Origin: Ornithinibacillus bavariensis
GTDB taxonomy: Bacteria; Bacillota; Bacilli; Bacillales; Amphibacillaceae
Length of the DNA stretch: 64,000 bases
Direction: 5' to 3'
Assembly (NCBI RefSeq): GCF_018333235.1
Contig: NZ_BORP01000002.1
Span: forward strand, 248,001-312,000
In this document: positions 1 to 8,366 of the stretch, one piece after another
How the letters are laid out: the number at the start of each line of letters is the position of its first letter
Position numbering within the stretch: position 1 is the first letter of the stretch
The notes under the pieces: model-generated
Told to the model about the DNA's origin: nothing
The model's input: only the letters and a program-made list of their open reading frames with translations
Database searches by the model: none
Position numbers and translations under genes: made by a program

Positions 1-1007
1 CAATTTTTATTATGTTAACAGCGTCACTGCAATTAGATACTATTTTACACATTTTTAGTCCGAATATTATCGGTTATGTTCTCTTGATGATGTTCCTTGT
101 AAGACCACTTTCCATTTTTCTGTCTACGATTGGAACAGGTTTGACGTTTAATGAACGATTATTGGTAGGGTGGATTGCACCAAGGGGAATAGTTGCTCTA
201 ACCGTTTCTAGTTATTTTGCAAGTATTCTACTCGGGGCTGGCTATGATGATGCGAATATACTCACAACCCTGACATTTGGGTTAGTCTTCTTTACAGTTA
301 TTTCGCATGGGTTTTCAATTGGATGGCTTGCAAAGAGACTAAATCTATCGATGGAAGGGAAACCTGGTACATTAATCGTTGGTAGTAATCTATTTACGGT
401 AGAGTTAGCAAAATCACTTGCAAAGGCAGATGTACCAATCATTATCGTCGATAGCTCTTGGGAGAGGCTTAAGGCTGCAAGGGAAGCGGGTGTACCTTTC
501 TATCATGAGGAAGTATTATCAGAGCAAACAGAATATCATTTGGATACTATTCCTTATGAATATTTAATTGCTGCAACGGACAGTAAGTCCTACAATTCAC
601 TCGTATGTACAACATTTATGCCGGAATACGGAAGAACGAATGTCTTTAAGATAAGCCCATATGATAAGGAATATCGCTCATCATCTGAAATTGTCTCAAA
701 AGTAGGCGGTAGAATCCTTTTCCGAAAAGAAGTGAATTTAGAAGATTTAGTCGAAAAAATAAACAAAGGGTTTGTATTCCGTCAAACGAATATTACCGAA
801 CAATATACGTACAAGCAATATCGTGAAGACCAAGACGAGGAGACAGTATTTCTGTATATTATTAAACCGTCTGGACAAATAAAGTTTTACTCCGAGGAAA
901 TGCGTACTGTTCCAAGTACTGGTGACATCATTGTTAGCTTAATGCCAAGAAATAAGGAAAAAGCAAAAATACAAGCAAGACTAGGAAATGGAAATAATAA
1001 TGAATAA
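1..1007 (+). CDS. CPA1 family Na+/H+ antiporter with C-terminal TrkA-N-like domain (5' end outside window)
   Basis: The reading frame is open from base 3, so this is the C-terminal part of a longer protein whose start lies outside the window. About the first 115 visible residues are hydrophobic membrane segments typical of the sodium/proton exchanger fold, including a WIAPRGIVALTVSS stretch like the conserved late helix of NhaP-type antiporters. From about residue 118 a soluble Rossmann-like region begins (TLIVGSNLFTVELAKSL, then IIIVD), resembling TrkA-N/RCK domains that gate cation transporters by nucleotide binding. Its glycine motif is degenerate, so ligand binding is uncertain. The protein probably exports Na+ (or K+) in exchange for protons at the cell membrane. 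A strong hairpin terminator follows directly. The family call is firm; ion specificity is not visible. Confidence 0.85.
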   Translation, partial: IFIMLTASLQLDTILHIFSPNIIGYVLLMMFLVRPLSIFLSTIGTGLTFNERLLVGWIAPRGIVALTVSSYFASILLGAGYDDANILTTLTFGLVFFTVISHGFSIGWLAKRLNLSMEGKPGTLIVGSNLFTVELAKSLAKADVPIIIVDSSWERLKAAREAGVPFYHEEVLSEQTEYHLDTIPYEYLIAATDSKSYNSLVCTTFMPEYGRTNVFKISPYDKEYRSSSEIVSKVGGRILFRKEVNLEDLVEKINKGFVFRQTNITEQYTYKQYREDQDEETVFLYIIKPSGQIKFYSEEMRTVPSTGDIIVSLMPRNKEKAKIQARLGNGNNNE

Positions 1008-1012
1008 TCAAT

Positions 1013-1056
1013 AAAGGAGCATGTTAGCCGATTGGGGTTAACGCTCCTTTTCATTT
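1013..1056 (+). terminator. Rho-independent terminator after the antiporter gene
   Basis: An 8-bp stem (AAAGGAGC at 1013-1020 with GCTCCTTT at 1043-1050) encloses a loop that can pair further (GTTA/TAAC) and is followed by a T-rich tract. It begins only a few bases after the antiporter stop codon. Confidence 0.85.
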
Positions 1057-1099
1057 TGAAAGTATTATTGAAAGGTAGATAGGGGATTCTATCCCTTCA

Positions 1100-1282
1100 T
1101 TAATCCTCATATTCTTCTAGCTTTTTATAAACTTCTGCAAGCTCTTTCTCTAAACGAACGAGCTGCTCCTCTGCAGAAGAAGCTCTACCTCTTACATAAA
1201 CCAATTTATCTAAATCACTTTGAATTCGGACATAATCAGACTTTAGCTCGTCAAGCTTATCCTCAAGTTCTTTCTTTGTCAT
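1100..1282 (-). CDS. small coiled-coil protein, SE1832 family
   Basis: This 60-residue, highly charged protein is almost entirely Glu, Lys, Leu, Asp and Arg in heptad-like spacing, which predicts one or two long helices and a coiled coil. Length and composition fit the SE1832 family of short conserved Firmicute proteins, which has no known function; the family name is from memory. A good ribosome site (AAAGGAGTG) lies 6 bases before the ATG on the minus strand. It stands alone, convergent with the antiporter gene and divergent from the GNAT gene. It has no signal peptide or membrane segment, so it should be cytosolic. It is real by ribosome site and composition, but no role can be assigned. 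Confidence 0.7.
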   Translation of the reverse strand: MTKKELEDKLDELKSDYVRIQSDLDKLVYVRGRASSAEEQLVRLEKELAEVYKKLEEYED

Positions 1283-1381
1283 TTCATCACTCCTTTAGCA
1301 TTAGTTTATCGTGAACGACTTTACAAAACAATGGATTCGTGTAAAATAGAACCAATTATTTAGAAGAAGGAGGTAAACAGT

Positions 1382-2233
1382 TTGAAGGTTTATTTAGAAA
1401 CATCCATTAATAACTACTTAAGTAAGGTTGAGGAGCTTTTACTTAAGGACGAAGCGAACAACAACTTAATGCTTGGCTTATTGGAAAGAGGAAGAAATAA
1501 TATTGGCATCTATACGAATGGAATCCGTTTAGGTGTCGTAGAGGAGGATGGAGAAGTCATTTATGCCTTCATGCAAACACCTCCGAACAAGTGGATACTG
1601 GCTAAGATTGATTCTGTTCAGAAAAACATCATACCAGCAATTGTTCAATTTCTATTTACGAATAAGTATCCTGTTCCTGGTGTACTTGGTCCTTTGAAGC
1701 AGGTAGAAGAATTTGTTGATTCATGGAAAGCAGTGTCTGGAAAACGTGCTGACCTAAGTATGAAGCAATTAATCTATCAGTTGGATAGTGTGAGGGTAAC
1801 GCCAGACCCAAGAGGAGAATTAATGATTGCTGAAGATACACACACACCGCTAGCTAAAAGGTGGCTATATCAGTTTGCAAAAGAAGCAAGAATGCCAATG
1901 ACAAAGCAAGAAGCAGATAGTATGGCTGTATCGTTTATTCAAAAGCAATCCCTTTTTCTTTGGAAAATGGGTGATGAAATAGTGTCTATGGCAAATAATT
2001 CTAGAAGAACAAGGAATGGATCGACTATAAATGCAGTATTTACCCCAGATGAGCATAAGCGAAAGGGCTATGCTACTAGCATCGTGGCAGCATTATCTCA
2101 GAAACTACTAGATGATGGGTTTACGTTTTGTAGCTTATATACAGATGCAGATAATCCAACCTCTAATAGCATCTATCAGAAAATCGGCTATTATATTGTT
2201 GGGGAGTCAGTGGAGTATTATTTTGTCTCATAA
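1382..2233 (+). CDS. GNAT family N-acetyltransferase
   Basis: This 283-residue protein has a C-terminal GNAT acetyltransferase domain (about residues 150-283). The acetyl-CoA pyrophosphate-binding loop is visible as KRKGYATSIVAAL near residue 225, followed by the usual CSLYTDADNPTSNSIYQKIGY segment that forms the end of the fold. The N-terminal half is less conserved and may be a degenerate second GNAT-like domain, as in many Bacillus two-domain acetyltransferases. The start is a TTG preceded by AAGAAGGAGG at good spacing, and no better ATG lies upstream. The acceptor substrate cannot be read from sequence. It is a monocistronic gene between divergent and downstream terminators. Confidence 0.8.
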   Translation: MKVYLETSINNYLSKVEELLLKDEANNNLMLGLLERGRNNIGIYTNGIRLGVVEEDGEVIYAFMQTPPNKWILAKIDSVQKNIIPAIVQFLFTNKYPVPGVLGPLKQVEEFVDSWKAVSGKRADLSMKQLIYQLDSVRVTPDPRGELMIAEDTHTPLAKRWLYQFAKEARMPMTKQEADSMAVSFIQKQSLFLWKMGDEIVSMANNSRRTRNGSTINAVFTPDEHKRKGYATSIVAALSQKLLDDGFTFCSLYTDADNPTSNSIYQKIGYYIVGESVEYYFVS

Positions 2234-2249
2234 TTAATTGTTCCAGTGG

Positions 2250-2290
2250 GAAAAGCAGTATCCTAGCTTGATAGGTACTGCTTTTCGTAC
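2250..2290 (+). terminator. Rho-independent terminator after the GNAT gene
   Basis: AAAAGCAGTA at 2251-2260 pairs with TACTGCTTTT at 2276-2285, extended by CCT/AGG inside the stem. A moderately T-rich tail follows. Confidence 0.8.
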
Positions 2291-2410
2291 TTTTGTTCCA
2301 GTTTCCTATCGTACGAAATAGTGTCTAAATTTAATTCTTTATCCTTTCTATATCAGACGATAAAAACATAAAATAAATTTTAGCAACAATTTCTTAGAAA
2401 GGAGAGGGGT

Positions 2411-3196
2411 ATGCTAGATATAAATCCCGATGATTTCATTCTAATGCCTGTGTTTGCTACTATTAATTGTGAGCCTAATTGGCAATGGAAACGTCAGGCT
2501 CCCATTCCTAATTATGATTTGCTGTATGTTTGGAAAGGGGAGGGGAAGTTACTATTAAACGGGAAGGAATATTTGATAAATAGAGGAAGCTGTTTTCTCT
2601 TTCAACCAGGGGACTGGGTAACTGCGACTCATAATCCTCAAAATCCGCTTGTATTAACCTACATCCACTTTAACCTAGGAAATAGACCAAAATTAATCCC
2701 AACTCCTTATCGTATATTACAGAATGCAATCATTTTCGAGTCCCTGTTAACAAGATATATTCGTTTACTTCTCATGGAAAGATTTGCAGCAGAAGTAGAA
2801 GCAAGGCTAATTTTAAAACAATTGATAATTCAGCTTTTACGGGAGGATCAACAGAAGGAAAGAAGAGAAGACACCGAGTCAAACACCCTTTTAACTGCCA
2901 TTAGAGAAGCGGCAAATTACGTGCGAGAACATCCTAGTGAAGCTCATACCATAGATAGCCTAGCTAGTCGTGCAAGCTTTTCTCCTCGCTATTTTTCTCG
3001 AAAATTCAAGGAGATTATCGGTCAGTCAGTCCGCTCCTATATAATAGTGGCTCGAATCAAGAGAGCGGAGCATTTACTCTATTACACAGGAATGACTGTA
3101 ACAGAAGTTTCAGAAGCATTGGGTTATCGTAATCTTCATTTTTTTAGTCGCCAGTTTAAGCAGTATACCGGAAAAAGTCCTTCATCCATTCGCTAA
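2411..3196 (+). CDS. AraC family transcriptional regulator
   Basis: This 261-residue protein has an N-terminal cupin-like sensing region (about residues 20-100; LLYVWKGEGKLLLNGKEY, then FLFQPGDW) and a C-terminal double helix-turn-helix DNA-binding domain (about residues 165-261). The second helix-turn-helix carries the family signature VTEVSEALGYRNLHFFSRQFK, followed by GKSPSSIR. Such proteins usually bind a small carbohydrate or similar ligand and activate nearby genes. The ribosome site AAAGGAGAGGGG precedes the ATG. The adjacent gene downstream in the same direction is asparagine synthetase, about 190 bases away, but nothing ties the two together beyond position. The family is certain; target and ligand are unknown. 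Confidence 0.9.
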   Translation: MLDINPDDFILMPVFATINCEPNWQWKRQAPIPNYDLLYVWKGEGKLLLNGKEYLINRGSCFLFQPGDWVTATHNPQNPLVLTYIHFNLGNRPKLIPTPYRILQNAIIFESLLTRYIRLLLMERFAAEVEARLILKQLIIQLLREDQQKERREDTESNTLLTAIREAANYVREHPSEAHTIDSLASRASFSPRYFSRKFKEIIGQSVRSYIIVARIKRAEHLLYYTGMTVTEVSEALGYRNLHFFSRQFKQYTGKSPSSIR

Positions 3197-3388
3197 ATAC
3201 AATTATTTCCATACGAAAACACTAAGCATAATGATTCAGTTTTTTTAGTAAAAATATATGCCAAAAAGTACAAATGTTGTATCGAATGGTCTAAATATTC
3301 TATAGGTCTATAGTGATACCATAAAAGATACCACGATGAAGAGTAAATGAATTTAGTGGGGAATTTTCTTATGAAAGAGTGATGCTAA

Positions 3389-5239
3389 ATGTGTGGAATT
3401 ACAGGATGGGTTGATTGGAAGCAAGACTTAAGACAGCAAGTACAAACAATCAAAGGAATGACACAAACTCTAAGTAAGCGTGGACCTGATGCTTGCGAAG
3501 TTTTTAGTAATCCTCATGCTGTATTTGGTCATACAAGGCTTTCCGTAGTTGATCCATTGGGAGGCGGACAGCCGATGACAAGGACTTCCAGTAATGGTGA
3601 CTCTTTTACTATAGTGTATAATGGTGAGCTTTATAATACGGTGGAGCTTAGAAGAGAGCTATCCAATATTGGGTATATGTTTCAATCTTACTCCGACACG
3701 GAGGTACTTTTATTTTCATACATGGAATGGAGAGAGAACTGTGTAGAACGCCTAAATGGTATTTTTTCATTTGCAGTATGGGAGCACGGTAGAGAAAAAC
3801 TCTTTATGGCAAGGGATAGACTAGGAGTCAAACCGTTATTTTATAAACAAAACAATAGCACTTTTTTATTTGCATCAGAAATTAAGGCGATATTAGCTCA
3901 CCCAGATGTAAGAGCTGAAGTCGATAGGGAGGGGTTACAGGAAATATTTGGACTAGGTCCCTCTCGCACACCTGGACACGGTATCTATAGGGGAATAAAA
4001 GAGCTAAGGCCCGCTCACATGTTAATGTATGATCGTAATGGAATCTGTGTAAAACGGTATTGGAATGTGGCAAGCCAGGTGCATTCTCATTCACTAGTAG
4101 AAACAGTTGAGCAATTGAAGTATCTAGTTGAGGATGCCGTTCAAAGGCAACTCAATGCAGATGTTCCAGTGTGTACATTTTTATCTGGAGGACTTGATTC
4201 TAGTGCGATAAGTGCGATTGCATCAAACTATTTTAAACAGCAAGAAATAGGAACGCTCCATACGTATTCCATTGATTATGAGCATAATAGCAACTTTTTT
4301 CAGGCGAGCTTATTTCAGATAGATGAAGATCGGCCATGGATAGAAAGAATGAGTACTTATATAGGTTCCAATCATCATGCTAAAATCATCTCAAATGAAA
4401 TTCTTGCCAATCGATTGGAGGATGCAGTTAAAGCAAGAGACTTGCCGGGGATGGCAGACATTGATTCGTCTCTCTTATGGTTTTCTGAAGAAATAAAACA
4501 AGACTTTACGGTAGCATTATCGGGTGAGTGTGCTGATGAAATATTCGGTGGTTATCCGTGGTTTTATCGAAAAGAGTTATTACAAGCTAATCATTTTCCA
4601 TGGCTGTATTCTGAAGTAGAAAGACAAAAGCTATTGTTACCACACTTACAAAAAAAGCTAAATCTAAAAGAATATGTGCAGGAGCGATATAAAGAAACGA
4701 TATCAGAGGTACCACGTTTAGAAGGAGAAAACATATTAGATGCACGACGCAGGGAACTATTTTATTTAAATATGAACTGGTTCATGGCTACCTTGCTAGA
4801 GAGAAAGGACCGCATGAGTATGGGAGCAAGTTTAGAGGTTAGAGTTCCATTTGCTGACCATCGAATTGTAGAATATGTGTGGAATATTCCGTGGGAGATG
4901 AAAATGTTAGAGGGAAGAGAGAAAGGGATTTTGAGAAAGGCGTTAGAGGGAGTTTTGCCTCAGTCTATTCTATATCGAAAGAAAAATCCTTATCCGAAAA
5001 CATATCATCCAGAGTATACGGCACGTGTAAAACGTATGCTTTCTAAGATAATGGAGAAAAAGAGCTCACCAATTTTGGAATTAGTGTCAAAGGAAAAGAT
5101 AGCGAAAATTATTGATACAGATGGTGCTTCCTTTAAGAAGCCATGGTTTGGTCAGCTCATGACAGGGCCCCAGGTGATAGCCCATATCGTGCAAATAAAT
5201 AGATGGTTAGAGTTGTATAACGTTGATATTATCGATTGA
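3389..5239 (+). CDS. asnB: asparagine synthase (glutamine-hydrolysing), AsnO/AsnB type
   Basis: This 616-residue enzyme makes asparagine from aspartate, glutamine and ATP in the cytosol. The mature N-terminus is Cys2 (MCGITGW), the nucleophile of the class II glutamine amidotransferase domain (about residues 1-210). RGPDACEVF and the NGELYN glutamine-binding motif are intact. The synthetase domain carries the pyrophosphate loop SGGLDSS at about residues 266-272 and ALSGECADEIFGGYPWF further on. Length matches the roughly 614-residue AsnO of B. subtilis, a sporulation-associated paralogue, more than the housekeeping enzymes, but which of the three B. subtilis types it represents is inferred. 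The start must be this ATG because Cys2 is catalytic. No convincing sporulation promoter was identified upstream. Confidence 0.93.
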   Translation: MCGITGWVDWKQDLRQQVQTIKGMTQTLSKRGPDACEVFSNPHAVFGHTRLSVVDPLGGGQPMTRTSSNGDSFTIVYNGELYNTVELRRELSNIGYMFQSYSDTEVLLFSYMEWRENCVERLNGIFSFAVWEHGREKLFMARDRLGVKPLFYKQNNSTFLFASEIKAILAHPDVRAEVDREGLQEIFGLGPSRTPGHGIYRGIKELRPAHMLMYDRNGICVKRYWNVASQVHSHSLVETVEQLKYLVEDAVQRQLNADVPVCTFLSGGLDSSAISAIASNYFKQQEIGTLHTYSIDYEHNSNFFQASLFQIDEDRPWIERMSTYIGSNHHAKIISNEILANRLEDAVKARDLPGMADIDSSLLWFSEEIKQDFTVALSGECADEIFGGYPWFYRKELLQANHFPWLYSEVERQKLLLPHLQKKLNLKEYVQERYKETISEVPRLEGENILDARRRELFYLNMNWFMATLLERKDRMSMGASLEVRVPFADHRIVEYVWNIPWEMKMLEGREKGILRKALEGVLPQSILYRKKNPYPKTYHPEYTARVKRMLSKIMEKKSSPILELVSKEKIAKIIDTDGASFKKPWFGQLMTGPQVIAHIVQINRWLELYNVDIID

Positions 5240-5262
5240 TAAACACATGGGTGGAAACATTT

Positions 5263-5362
5263 GAAGCAAAAGACAGATGCGTAGCAATAATAATTAAAAC
5301 GGCTAAAGGCTCATAAAAAATGCAATTGACTAATCATTTTCATTTGCCTATGTTTTTGCTTC
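5263..5362. other. inverted repeat in the asnB 3' region
   Basis: GAAGCAAAA at 5263-5271 is complementary to TTTTGCTTC at 5354-5362, and neighbouring bases (ATG/CAT) extend the pairing. The arms enclose an AT-rich 80-base interval. It may act as a loose terminator for asnB or be a decayed repeat. There is no ORF inside. Confidence 0.4.
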
Positions 5363-5398
5363 TATTCAATTTATTAGTTATCTTTCATAAAAGTTACT

Positions 5399-5523
5399 AA
5401 AGACTGGGACAATAACTATCCATAGGATACGAAGCAACTAGTAATTAACATTGGGACGTATTTGGCAACATCCTAGTATATATACCATCAAAAGTAGTTC
5501 GTTTAGTTATGTCTCAGTCTTTT
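5399..5523. repeat. GACTGGGACA-bounded inverted-repeat element, divergent copy
   Basis: AAAGACTGGGACAATAACT at the left end is complementary, with two differences, to AGTTATGTCTCAGTCTTT at the right end. The same type of end (AAAGAGGCTGGGACA) bounds the 202-bp element at 26144-26345. The interior contains further short inverted repeats (CGAAGCAACT against AGTAGTTCG). It lies between the convergent asnB and permease genes, so it may also serve as a bidirectional terminator. Confidence 0.5.
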
Positions 5524-5537
5524 TCTCTTCTAAATTA

Positions 5538-6626
5538 TTAAATCAGTGCATCTTCCTTATTTTTCCTTGTATCCCGATATGTTTCATAAAAATGAATTAT
5601 TATCGCCTTGACCACTGCATAGAATGGAACTGCAAATAGGATACCAATGAATCCCGCGATACTTCCGGCCGCTAAAATTATTGTAATGATGGTTAAAGGA
5701 TGTATACGTAAAACACGTCCCATGATGTTAGGAGAGATGAAGTTTCCTTCAATCTGCTGAGCAATAATCATAATAATAGCAATCCAGACAACATTCATGG
5801 GGTCCTGGAACACTCCCACAACCATGGCAGGGACAACTGCAATAAAAGGACCAACAAATGGAACGACACACATAATCATTCCGAATAACGCAAGGGTGAG
5901 CGCGTAATTTAATTCGATGATGGAATAACCAATAAACAACATAATACCAATACTTAAGCTAACAAGGAGCTGTCCTTGGATATAAGCAGAAAGCGTATGG
6001 TCAATTTTTTGTAAAAGGCTTCGCAGGTTACTAGCTTTTTTATTCTCAAAAATTTGTGTGACAAATGGAACAAATTTTTCATCATCCTTCAGCATGAAGA
6101 ACAGGAAGAATGGAACCAAAACGAGAGAAAAGACAAAACCTACGACTTGACTGATAAAACTAAATAAAAAGGTCATGAATCCTTCAATATAGGTTTGGAG
6201 GTTGGCCATCATTTTATCAATCGTACCGTATACTTCCTTAGGTATAATACTTTGATTTTTTTCGATATAGTCGATTACATCCTGTGCACCAGATATCATG
6301 GCAGGCATATTTTTGACAAAACGTGTTGATTGGTCCTGTGCAATTGGTACAATAAATATGGTGAAGACATAGACAACGCCAATAAGTACTAGAAACACAA
6401 CAAGAATGGCGACTAGTTTCGGTGTTTTATATTTTACTAGGAGCTTCATAATAGGTCTGGTCAAATAATAAAGTAGCCCTGCTGCAATAAACGGAAAAGC
6501 GATTGCACCTATGTATTTCAGTACTGGATCAAAAATAAAACGAGTTTTATAAATTAAGTAGATTAATAGAAAGACTAGAATCAATCCAACTAAAACTTGA
6601 AACCAACGTTTTTTAGTCAAGCTCAT
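5538..6626 (-). CDS. AI-2E family transporter (UPF0118 membrane protein)
   Basis: This 362-residue integral membrane protein has about eight hydrophobic segments and a soluble stretch near residues 70-200, the pattern of the AI-2E/PerM family. Characteristic pieces are LVPFFLFFMLKDDEKF in the middle and the C-terminal GNFISPNIMGRVLRIHPL followed by a long hydrophobic run. Members export or exchange small molecules or ions; AI-2 export is shown only for E. coli TqsA, and Bacillus paralogues such as YtvI and YdbI lack a settled substrate. The ATG at 6626 sits two bases after GAAAGTG and is preferred over the in-frame GTG just before it. The gene is convergent with asnB and shares the repeat element that separates them. 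Confidence 0.85.
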   Translation of the reverse strand: MSLTKKRWFQVLVGLILVFLLIYLIYKTRFIFDPVLKYIGAIAFPFIAAGLLYYLTRPIMKLLVKYKTPKLVAILVVFLVLIGVVYVFTIFIVPIAQDQSTRFVKNMPAMISGAQDVIDYIEKNQSIIPKEVYGTIDKMMANLQTYIEGFMTFLFSFISQVVGFVFSLVLVPFFLFFMLKDDEKFVPFVTQIFENKKASNLRSLLQKIDHTLSAYIQGQLLVSLSIGIMLFIGYSIIELNYALTLALFGMIMCVVPFVGPFIAVVPAMVVGVFQDPMNVVWIAIIMIIAQQIEGNFISPNIMGRVLRIHPLTIITIILAAGSIAGFIGILFAVPFYAVVKAIIIHFYETYRDTRKNKEDALI

Positions 6627-6848
6627 CACACTTTCATTAGTATTATGGTTTATGATATATCATTTTCTGCCATTTCGCATCTAATTTATTTACCTATTTT
6701 AATAAAATTATAGCCGTAAGTTTCGTTATTCATACGATTACGTAGATAAATAGAAAAAACATAATGAATGTGATACTATTTGTGTCATTATTTGTTGGAG
6801 ATTATGCTTTTTTATAAAATGATTGGCTAACTAGGAGGAATAGCGAAA

Positions 6849-7214
6849 ATGGTTAAGATACAGTACAAACGGATTTATCAGGATGTCTTGGAGGAAGATG
6901 GTATACGAATATTGGTAGATCGTTTATGGCCACGTGGAATTTCAAAGGAAAAAGCTAAACTCGATCATTGGATCAAAGAAGTTGCTCCATCCAATGAACT
7001 CCGTAAATGGTACCACCATGATGTAAGTAAATTTTCTGAGTTTCAGATGAAATATAAGCAGGAACTATCTCAAGGTACACAGTTTGAGGCATTGGAAAAG
7101 CTGAAGAGCATTATTTACAGCAGTAGGGAAACCGTGACACTTTTGTATGGCGCAAAGGATGAGAAGTACAATCAAGCAGTTATTTTAAAGCAAATTCTAG
7201 AGGATAGTAAATAA
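6849..7214 (+). CDS. DUF488 family protein (YeaO-like)
   Basis: This 121-residue cytosolic protein matches the DUF488/YeaO family along its whole length. The N-terminal half has the hallmark ILVDRLWPRGISKEKAKLDHW, the centre NELRKWYHHD, and the end the VTLLYGAKDEKYNQAVIL segment. No enzymatic activity is established for the family. The ribosome site AGGAGG lies 11 bases before the ATG. It is a single gene between two oppositely oriented genes. No paired regulator is present here. Confidence 0.88.
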   Translation: MVKIQYKRIYQDVLEEDGIRILVDRLWPRGISKEKAKLDHWIKEVAPSNELRKWYHHDVSKFSEFQMKYKQELSQGTQFEALEKLKSIIYSSRETVTLLYGAKDEKYNQAVILKQILEDSK

Positions 7215-7260
7215 AGAAGCAAGCCCTCAGAGGAACAGAGAGCTTCATTTCTGTAATGAC

Positions 7261-8229
7261 TTAATTACTGTTACTGCTCGTATTAGCGGCGGTAACAGCA
7301 GCCATAGTTGTTATCATCACAACCTGCTGGGCTTCTAAAATAGCCTCTAAAATTGTATTTAGACTAGTTTCAGCCACGTGTTCTTGTTCTAGTTTGCCAC
7401 TAACAAAGATGCTAGATGCTAACATAACATTCATATCCTTTTGCCATTTAAAATCCTTATGCTCATTCAATTCATCATATAGTGCAACAACAGCATCCAT
7501 AGAAAACTCCTTTTGTGGCAAAAGTGCTAGCATTCCCATCACAGGATAATATATCGGCTTTGCTCTAAGCTTACTCCTAGCAAAGGCATCAAAAACTTGG
7601 ACAGCACGACTGATAAGATTGGTGCTTTTTTCTTTATCCCCTAGTGCTAGAATATGACTTAAGAACTGTAAATCATTACCTTTTCTAAAGCCATTATTAT
7701 TTAGCTCCCGATAAAAACCTTCAATATGATTAATAATATCTGGTTTATTATCTAGTGCAAGTAGCGTCGCCAACGGATAGTCACTACTTGATGTAAGAAA
7801 GGTATGCTCTTGTTTCATTCCATTGTATATTTCCTTTGCCTTACGAATGATAGCTTCAATATCCTCATGTCCACTTGTTAACAGAATTGTTGCCGCGTGA
7901 TATGTATAGATTCCACTTCCGAATCGTAGAGATCTAAATCTCTCATATAAGTCCAGTAGTGACTGAATTTCTTCCGCAGGGTGTTCTAATTTTACATCAA
8001 ACACCGCAGCGGTTGTATATCGTGCATGCGAGCGAAGCGGAGAGAAAAGGGGAGATTGACTTTTAATCTTTTCAGCTAGTGAGAGAAATCGATCTATCTG
8101 TATTTCTTCATCATTTAATATATAAATGGCAGCAACCATCATAATAATACGCTTGTCAGAGACTTTCCATTTGATGTGTGGTTTCAGTGCTTCATACGTG
8201 TTTAGATAGCTTTGAACGGTGTTATTCAT
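7261..8229 (-). CDS. DUF4003 family protein
   Basis: This 322-residue, largely helical cytosolic protein resembles the DUF4003 family of Bacillaceae proteins. It has no signal peptide. Recognisable pieces are LFSPLRSHARYTTAAVFD near residue 75, SSDYPLATLLAL near residue 155 and the Ala/Thr-rich tail. The start was placed at the ATG at 8229 rather than further upstream, because AAGGAGG sits 6 bases before it on the minus strand while the upstream in-frame ATG at 8301 has no ribosome site. The family has no known function. The C-terminal 20 residues are low-complexity. The family name is from memory. Confidence 0.72.
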   Translation of the reverse strand: MNNTVQSYLNTYEALKPHIKWKVSDKRIIMMVAAIYILNDEEIQIDRFLSLAEKIKSQSPLFSPLRSHARYTTAAVFDVKLEHPAEEIQSLLDLYERFRSLRFGSGIYTYHAATILLTSGHEDIEAIIRKAKEIYNGMKQEHTFLTSSSDYPLATLLALDNKPDIINHIEGFYRELNNNGFRKGNDLQFLSHILALGDKEKSTNLISRAVQVFDAFARSKLRAKPIYYPVMGMLALLPQKEFSMDAVVALYDELNEHKDFKWQKDMNVMLASSIFVSGKLEQEHVAETSLNTILEAILEAQQVVMITTMAAVTAANTSSNSN

Positions 8230-8366
8230 ACTTAACCTCCTTCTATGTCTTTGGTAATACTCGTACGGATTAACTGGTGAAAAGGTTTCAAGGTGGAACA
8301 TTGTTAATTTTTTGTAAATTATTGCATAGGGATCTTCATCCTATGTTATTCTAGGGGGAGTAATAG

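Noticed and set aside
5451-5639. Plus-strand open frame across the repeat element and the permease 3' end
   Set aside because: It crosses the inverted-repeat end and runs antisense to the permease gene, with no ribosome site.
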